Positions 24,812 to 29,881 of a stretch of DNA of 29,881 nucleotides are shown here, piece by piece (position 1 is the stretch's first letter; each line of letters opens with the position of its first letter). The notes under the pieces were generated by a model. It saw only the letters and a list, made by a program, of their open reading frames with translations, had not been told where the DNA came from and did not search any database. The translations under genes were made by a program, and so were the position numbers. Source of the DNA: CAYLMG01 sp964464635 (GTDB lineage Bacteria; Planctomycetota; Phycisphaerae; Sedimentisphaerales; Anaerobacaceae); NCBI GenBank assembly GCA_964464635.1, contig CAYXGT010000025.1, positions 1 through 29,881 of the forward strand. The letters run 5' to 3'.

Positions 24812-25951
24812 TTAATTACCCCCAGGCTGGCCCCATAAGCCGTTTTCCAAAATCTGCCCAGCTAACAAGGCATAACCCTCCACGTCAGGATGGCTTGCGT
24901 CCGCATAATACTCCTCAGCCAAAGCCGAAGGAATGTAAAAATCTACTTTGTTTTCGACCAGCCAGCCTCCTATAATCCTTTTGATTTCGTTGTATTCGGC
25001 AAGGCTCTCTGGTTCAAGAATATGCTCATTAAAAGGCCCAACAACAACAAAAACCCTGTTGCCCCTCTGTCGTAAAAGCTCTATTACTCTTTTGAAGTAA
25101 TGCCATTGCAGAGACCTCTCCAAATAGACCCACGGCAAATCATATCTTCTCTCTGCCTTTGTCCCTGCTTCTCTTTCGCGAACCGGACTATCCCCCGACC
25201 AGCTCCGAAGTTTGCTCCCAATGTCACTGAAAGGATTCTCGTATGGATGCTCTACCAGCCAGCCGCAAAAATCCGTCACCCCTCGCTCATCATCCGCAAA
25301 ACACAAAAGGTTAACGTGTTTTACCCAGCCCAAAAAAAACAGATTACGTTCAATAATTACACCTATTCTCGAAAACAGCCCCGCCCTGTAACTTGCTATC
25401 GCAGGGAAAAACTGCGGCACGAGCCTCGGATGATTAAAGCTGAACTCTTTTTCGCTTCGCAAATCATACTTATCCGAGCTTAGCCACAACGGATTCAAAT
25501 GAACCAAAACATCTCTCCCGCTAATGTCACCTCCGTAGTATTTCAGCAGGCCGAACATCGCAACAGGATGAAGGCCATCCAATCCCAAATTTACAAATCG
25601 CTCTTCTCCTGAAAGCTCATTGAGATAGTGCGACAAAGTCTCGCCCTTCTCAACATACTGGCCCCATACAACCGAATCCCCAATAACAAGGCTCTTTCCC
25701 TCGGCACATACCAATTCGCAATACCGCTCAAAAAGCCAATAGTCTTCGCTCAGCTTATAAACAAATCGGTAATCTTCGCCCGCCTCGAATTTCTCGACCT
25801 TGCCCCATACAAAAACCAATATATATATCAGCACAACCAAAACACCGAGAGCAATCAGCCATTCCCGAAAATTAAGTCGCATCCCGTTCGATGAAAAAAC
25901 AATTGCCCCGCCCGCTTTGTTTTCATCTCTTGTAATATTATTTACCGGCAT
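24812..25951 (-). CDS. Membrane-anchored SGNH/GDSL-type protein, likely O-acyl transfer
   Basis: A 379-residue protein with one N-terminal membrane helix (about 30-50, WLIALGVLVVLIYILVFVW) and an extracytoplasmic domain. The domain has SGNH landmarks: SLVIGDSVVWG (nucleophile-type Ser93), GPFNEH, and near the C-terminus DASHPDVEGYALLA (Asp351 and His354). Encoded 30 nt behind an MBOAT gene, it resembles AlgJ/AlgX- or PatB-type partners that accept an acyl group from the membrane enzyme and pass it to a polysaccharide. The substrate is unknown. ATG 25951 is chosen because GAGGG lies 8 nt before it. A GTG at 25969 would add six residues. An esterase working in the opposite direction is the alternative. 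Confidence 0.8.
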   Translation of the reverse strand: MPVNNITRDENKAGGAIVFSSNGMRLNFREWLIALGVLVVLIYILVFVWGKVEKFEAGEDYRFVYKLSEDYWLFERYCELVCAEGKSLVIGDSVVWGQYVEKGETLSHYLNELSGEERFVNLGLDGLHPVAMFGLLKYYGGDISGRDVLVHLNPLWLSSDKYDLRSEKEFSFNHPRLVPQFFPAIASYRAGLFSRIGVIIERNLFFLGWVKHVNLLCFADDERGVTDFCGWLVEHPYENPFSDIGSKLRSWSGDSPVREREAGTKAERRYDLPWVYLERSLQWHYFKRVIELLRQRGNRVFVVVGPFNEHILEPESLAEYNEIKRIIGGWLVENKVDFYIPSALAEEYYADASHPDVEGYALLAGQILENGLWGQPGGN

Positions 25952-25981
25952 AGCCAATCCCTCGAGCACAAAGCTCGCTTA

Positions 25982-27358
25982 TCAAAATTCGAAGTAAATA
26001 AAAGACTGTCCCGACGAGGAGACAAAGATAATCAAATAAAGTATCATAAAAACAAATCCGCAAATCCTTACCGATGAAAAATTAATATATCGCCTGAAAC
26101 GTGATTCATAAACAAACTGATACATCCACACCGCAAAAATCATAACGATAAAAAACAGTGGAAATCCCACTCCTGTCAAACCACCTGAAAATATCCTGCT
26201 GATTATCACCGATGCGTCAGAAAGGCTTTCCGCGCGAAAGAATATCCACGCAAACGTAACAAACACAAAAACAGATATCTGCTTTAATAATCTTGGAACC
26301 TTCTCTTTATAAAACAAGCTGCTCTCCAGACCCCTTGTCAAACATCTCGCTAACGCGTGAATACCGCCCCAGATAACAAACGTCCACGCCGCACCGTGCC
26401 ACAATCCCATAAGCAGCATCGTTATAAAAACGTTCCTGTAAGTATTGAACCTGCCCCTGCGGTTCCCCCCTAAGGGTATATAAAGATAGTCCCTGAACCA
26501 GCTCGACAAACTTATATGCCATCTTCTCCAGAAATCTCCCAGCCCGTCGGCAAGGTATGGATTATTAAAATTCAGCATAATGCGAAATCCCATCATCCGC
26601 CCCAGCCCGCGGGCCATATCGCTGTAACCGCTGAAGTCAAAATACAATTGCCATCCGAATGCAAAAGTCGCAAGAACCAGCGCAGCCGACTGATACTCAC
26701 CCGGCTGACCATAAATCTTATCTACATAAACTGCCAACATATCAGCCAGTGCCAGCTTCTTAAAAAGCCCAACCACAAAAAGACTCAATCCATCAGCCGC
26801 ATCCTGAACCGATATCCTTGCCGGTCTGCGTAACTGCGGCAATAAATTTTTGGCCCTTTCAATCGGGCCGGCCAATAAAATCGGAAAAAATGAAACGAAA
26901 ACTGCATGCCGAATAAAATTCCTCTCCCTCTCGACTTCTCCCCGATAGCAATCAACTACATAACCTATCGACTTGAATATATAAAATGACAGACCTACCG
27001 GCAGAAAAATATCCGCCTCAGCAAAACGTATAGACATCCCGACCGAACTTAGAACCTGGTTTAAATTTTCAACAACGAATCCGCCGTATTTGAAAAAACC
27101 TAAAAGAGCGAGACTATTAACAACACTCACAAAAAGCCACGTCTTCTTCCGCCCGCTTCTTTCCATTGCTGCAACAGCAAAGTAATCAATGCACGTCGAG
27201 TAAGCTATCAGAATAAGAAACCACGGCTGCCAGCACCCGTAAAAAAAATAAGAACCCGCAAGTATCCAGAGATTATTTAATCTCGTCCTTTTGAACGCCA
27301 GGTAACCGGCGTAAAAGACAATGAAGAAAACCAAAAATGACCAGCTTTGAAAAAGCAT
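25982..27358 (-). CDS. MBOAT-family O-acyltransferase (AlgI-like)
   Basis: A polytopic membrane protein of 458 residues that, in its family, moves acyl groups (usually acetyl) across the membrane for O-acylation of surface polymers. Family landmarks are FLPVGLSFYIFKSIGYVVDCYRG (118-140), the conserved DFWRRWHISLSSWFRDYLYIPLGGNR block (275-300), and the second conserved His in LLMGLWHGAAWTFVIWGGIHAL (His321). About ten membrane helices are visible. The start follows the deacetylase stop by only 6 nt and its AGGTGA ribosome-binding site lies in that gene's last codons, so translation is coupled. Alginate biosynthesis genes proper are not in the window, so the polymer is unidentified. Confidence 0.93.
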   Translation of the reverse strand: MLFQSWSFLVFFIVFYAGYLAFKRTRLNNLWILAGSYFFYGCWQPWFLILIAYSTCIDYFAVAAMERSGRKKTWLFVSVVNSLALLGFFKYGGFVVENLNQVLSSVGMSIRFAEADIFLPVGLSFYIFKSIGYVVDCYRGEVERERNFIRHAVFVSFFPILLAGPIERAKNLLPQLRRPARISVQDAADGLSLFVVGLFKKLALADMLAVYVDKIYGQPGEYQSAALVLATFAFGWQLYFDFSGYSDMARGLGRMMGFRIMLNFNNPYLADGLGDFWRRWHISLSSWFRDYLYIPLGGNRRGRFNTYRNVFITMLLMGLWHGAAWTFVIWGGIHALARCLTRGLESSLFYKEKVPRLLKQISVFVFVTFAWIFFRAESLSDASVIISRIFSGGLTGVGFPLFFIVMIFAVWMYQFVYESRFRRYINFSSVRICGFVFMILYLIIFVSSSGQSFIYFEF

Positions 27359-27364
27359 CTATAA

Positions 27365-29194
27365 TCAGTCACCTGAATCCATTAAGACTCTTATATGCGC
27401 TTCCGCCGCTTCCGCCAGCTTTTCCAGATTATAACCTCCCTCCAGAATGGATACCAGCCGTCCCTCGCAGCACCGCTCGGCAATCCGCTTAACAATACCC
27501 GTCAACTCAGCGAATCCTTCCGCCGTTACCTCCATACCGCCTAATGTATCCTCTTCGCCGGCGTCGAAGCCTGCCGATATCAAAACAAAATCCGGCTCGA
27601 AACTAAGAGCCGCAGCCACAAGCTCGTCCTCGAAAACTCTTTTATAATCCGCATCGTTCGAGCCCGCAGCAATAGGGACATTAATAGTATAATTCAATCC
27701 TGCTCCCGTCCCCCTCTCTTCTGCACTGCCGGTCATAGGATAAAATGGGTACTGGTGAACGCTGAAATATAATACAGTCGGGTCATCGTAAAATGCCGCC
27801 TGCGTCCCGTTGCCGTGATGAACGTCCCAATCCACTATCAATATCTTTTCAAGTCCGTAGTGCTTTTGAATATACCTTGCTGCGATTGCAATATTATTAA
27901 AAATACAAAATCCCATCGCTCTATCCTTCAGTGCGTGATGGCCCGGCGGCCGAATAGCACAAAATGCATTTTCAATATCACCAGCCATAATCGCATCCAC
28001 GGCACGCAGCACACCGCCAGCCGCCTGCAGAGCAACCTTAAAAGAATCCCTGCATATCGGCACGTCCGCTGTATCCAAATATCCTGCTTGCTTTTCGCAG
28101 CTTTCTTTGACTCGCTCCACATATTCTTTAGTGTGAATCGTTGTAATCCATTCTAAAGATGCCTCTGCCGGCTCAATCAAAAAAAGCTGTGAATACAAAT
28201 CTTTTTGCTTCAATCTTTCGATTATCGCCGTCAGCCTTTCCGGCCTCTCAGGATGACCCGCCGGCATTGTATGCTTCAGGTACACATCACTGTAAACAAT
28301 TCCCGTCACCGCCTTCTTGGAATCTTTTTTTACCATCGCTTGTCTCTCCGTATCTTCATCACCTACACTTCTGACGCATCGAAAACCTATAGCATCATTG
28401 GCAAGGCAGGTATCGTCAATGGAAATATCGCTTGACCGATAACAGCTTCTGCAGGCATCAGCACTCGAATTCCACGCACCGCCGCGTATCACCTTTTCCT
28501 TTCCCTCTGCCGGCCCTCTCGGATTCTCGCTTGGGCTCCGGCCGTAATAATCCTTCGAATAAAAATCATTACACCACTCCGCAACATTCCCGCACATATC
28601 ATAAAGACCCCACCCGTTAGGCTTTCTTAATCCCACCGGATGTGTATTGGCTGCCGAATTTTTTGAATACCAGCCGTACTTCTCGAGCTCTTTGGCATTG
28701 TTTCCGAAAAAATATCTCGTTTCTGTCCCCGCCCGGCATGCATATTCCCATTCAGCCTCCGTCGGCAGCCTGTAACCGTTCGCCTCGAAGTCGCACTCCC
28801 AGTTTTCCTCGTTGTAACAAACCTCCAGACCTTCCGCCCGCGACCTCTCATTACAGTAAATCGCCGCATCTGTCCAGTTCACCTGCTCTACAGGCCGATT
28901 AGCATCCTTGAAATGCGACGGGTCGGATATTTGAAGCCTCCTGAACTGCTTCTGTGTCACCTCGCACTTGTCCATATAAAAAGAATCAATCCGCACCTTA
29001 TGAACAGGTCCCTCATCAGCCGATTCTTCGCTGCCCATCTCGAACCAGCCGCCCGGTATCTTTACCATCTCTACTCCGCTGTTCGTTTCTATTACCTGCG
29101 GCTTATATTCGCTTTGACTATTTTTCTTGCAGCCCAAAAAAAACAAAAATACTGCAACACATAACAAAAATATTTTTCTCGTACGTGTAACCAT
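27365..29194 (-). CDS. Lipoprotein fusing a SUMF1/FGE-like domain to a histone-deacetylase-family domain
   Basis: Numbering is from a TTG at 29224. The more likely ATG is at 29194 (residue 11), giving 609 residues. A signal with lipobox (VFLFFLGC, Cys32) leads to a SUMF1-like domain (50-285): MVKIPGGWFEMGS, YRLPTEAEWEYACRAG, GLYDMCGNVAEWCND, VIRGGAWNSSADACRSCYR, GFRCVR. Of the two catalytic cysteines of true formylglycine-generating enzyme, one position is Ser253 and the other Cys258, so that activity is doubtful. After a short linker a complete deacetylase domain follows (about 306-615). It has catalytic His429/His430 (RPPGHHA), zinc ligands Asp467, His469 (DWDVHHGNG) and Asp554 (SAGFDAGEED), and Tyr598 (EGGYN). 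As one chain the deacetylase would be exported and membrane-tethered. An internal ATG at 28336 with a good ribosome-binding site could also give a separate 323-residue enzyme. Confidence 0.9.
   Translation of the reverse strand: MVTRTRKIFLLCVAVFLFFLGCKKNSQSEYKPQVIETNSGVEMVKIPGGWFEMGSEESADEGPVHKVRIDSFYMDKCEVTQKQFRRLQISDPSHFKDANRPVEQVNWTDAAIYCNERSRAEGLEVCYNEENWECDFEANGYRLPTEAEWEYACRAGTETRYFFGNNAKELEKYGWYSKNSAANTHPVGLRKPNGWGLYDMCGNVAEWCNDFYSKDYYGRSPSENPRGPAEGKEKVIRGGAWNSSADACRSCYRSSDISIDDTCLANDAIGFRCVRSVGDEDTERQAMVKKDSKKAVTGIVYSDVYLKHTMPAGHPERPERLTAIIERLKQKDLYSQLFLIEPAEASLEWITTIHTKEYVERVKESCEKQAGYLDTADVPICRDSFKVALQAAGGVLRAVDAIMAGDIENAFCAIRPPGHHALKDRAMGFCIFNNIAIAARYIQKHYGLEKILIVDWDVHHGNGTQAAFYDDPTVLYFSVHQYPFYPMTGSAEERGTGAGLNYTINVPIAAGSNDADYKRVFEDELVAAALSFEPDFVLISAGFDAGEEDTLGGMEVTAEGFAELTGIVKRIAERCCEGRLVSILEGGYNLEKLAEAAEAHIRVLMDSGD
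28334..28349 (-). promoter_or_regulatory. Internal ribosome-binding site and ATG before the deacetylase domain
   Basis: On the minus strand GGAG lies 9 nt before an in-frame ATG (GGAGAGACAAGCGATG), exactly in the linker between the SUMF1-like and deacetylase domains (Met297). This would allow the deacetylase to be made alone in the cytoplasm. It could also be the leftover start of a once separate gene. Confidence 0.5.
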
Positions 29195-29266
29195 AAAGAT
29201 GTCTGCAAACCAAAGGAAATTCAAAAAATGTTCACAGCCGGACTCTGCAACGATAGGTCTAATTTA

Positions 29267-29881
29267 TTATTTGCTTGCTCCGGCAGTCTCTGAGGAAACA
29301 GGAATCCAGTCGGGCTCCTTATTATCCTGACCGTCATCAGTAATCTGCACCCAGTTACCATCAAGGTCACTGACGCGTATATTCCAGCCTCGTGCCCTGC
29401 CCGCAACCTGCTGGCCTCCCTCGAAAGGCCCGTAACTGAAAGCGACATATTTACCGTCGGGCGACAAATCTATATGATAAAGTTTCATATTCATCGGGCA
29501 GTTCACAATGCCTTTTATATTAGTCACTTTCGGCACACCCTCTTCGAAAGACAATTCTCCCACACGCAGCACCCAGTCGGTCTCTCCCCACACAAGCCTC
29601 TTGCCGTCACTGCTCACGTCAGGCCGGCACCCCCGCACCCCCCATTGCTCCAGGTCGATTACCCGCATCCCCTCAGCCTCGAAAGCTATTAATGCATCGC
29701 TGATTTCCATCGCTCCCTGCACCGCCGCAAAAAACCATTTCCCGTCAGGCGACCAGCAAAGGGCATAAAGGTGTTCTAATTCTTTATTCGGGTGTCTTTT
29801 GTACTCACCCGTCTGCAAATCATAAATTATAACCTCGGACGTCGCGTATGGCTTCGTCGTATAACGGTCATACTCTCCTTT
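29267..29881 (-). CDS. TolB/PD40-type beta-propeller protein, partial (N-terminus beyond window)
   Basis: The frame is open to the window edge, adding KGEYDRYTTKPYATSEVIIYDLQ before the first possible internal start (split here only by reading), so the gene begins outside. At least three PD40/WD40-like blades are visible: LYALCWSPDGKWFFAAVQG, CRPDVSSDGKRLVWGE and HIDLSPDGKYVAFSYG, followed by WNIRVSDLDGNWVQITDDGQDNKEPDW. This SPDGK repeat is typical of TolB-like propellers that bind proteins or sugars. The export signal, if any, is not in the window. It precedes the SUMF1-deacetylase gene by 72 nt (to ATG 29194) on the same strand and is probably part of the same operon. No enzymatic motif is visible. 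Confidence 0.85.
   Translation of the reverse strand, partial: KGEYDRYTTKPYATSEVIIYDLQTGEYKRHPNKELEHLYALCWSPDGKWFFAAVQGAMEISDALIAFEAEGMRVIDLEQWGVRGCRPDVSSDGKRLVWGETDWVLRVGELSFEEGVPKVTNIKGIVNCPMNMKLYHIDLSPDGKYVAFSYGPFEGGQQVAGRARGWNIRVSDLDGNWVQITDDGQDNKEPDWIPVSSETAGASK

Overview
The window looks like part of a chromosome from a planctomycete-type bacterium, most likely a Phycisphaerae or Sedimentisphaerales relative. This is inferred, not proven. The hints are a dockerin-type C-terminus attached to a GLUG-like tail, a TPR protein with two RNA polymerase alpha-CTD domains, a fused and enlarged SecDF, a SUMF1-like lipoprotein, composite intergenic junk repeats, and moderate GC. The envelope genes (lipoproteins, TolC, RND pump) indicate a diderm cell. 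No rRNA, tRNA, CRISPR array, intact transposase or phage gene was seen.

Layout. Positions 1-1184 are a decayed, repeat-rich stretch: a ~149-bp composite repeat, a truncated GLUG/dockerin fragment, a triple short repeat and a nested inverted repeat. From 1185 to 13245 the genes are all on the + strand: surE, an ACT-domain protein and its UPF0210 partner, a small membrane protein with an NTF2-like tail, the TPR/double alpha-CTD protein, a SpoIID-like lipoprotein overlapping tgt (queuosine tRNA modification), yajC, a 1237-residue secDF fusion and a LysM protein. The strand switches at 13.25 kb. A 6-phosphogluconolactonase homologue lacking the usual catalytic His follows. Next comes a five-gene minus-strand drug-efflux operon: TetR regulator, TolC-like outer-membrane factor, membrane-fusion protein, RND pump and a PII-like small protein. 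It has a clear sigma70 promoter overlapped by a palindromic operator and ends in an intrinsic terminator. folC (+) converges on a soluble PAS-PAS histidine kinase (-).

The last 5 kb on the minus strand reads as one gene cluster: a TolB/PD40 beta-propeller protein running off the window, a SUMF1-like lipoprotein fused to a histone-deacetylase-family enzyme, an AlgI-like MBOAT acyltransferase, and a membrane-anchored SGNH protein. MBOAT plus SGNH is the usual chemistry for O-acylating a surface polymer. A deacetylase tethered to a lipoprotein in the same operon is the most unusual feature of the window, although an internal ribosome-binding site could also release the deacetylase as a separate cytoplasmic protein.
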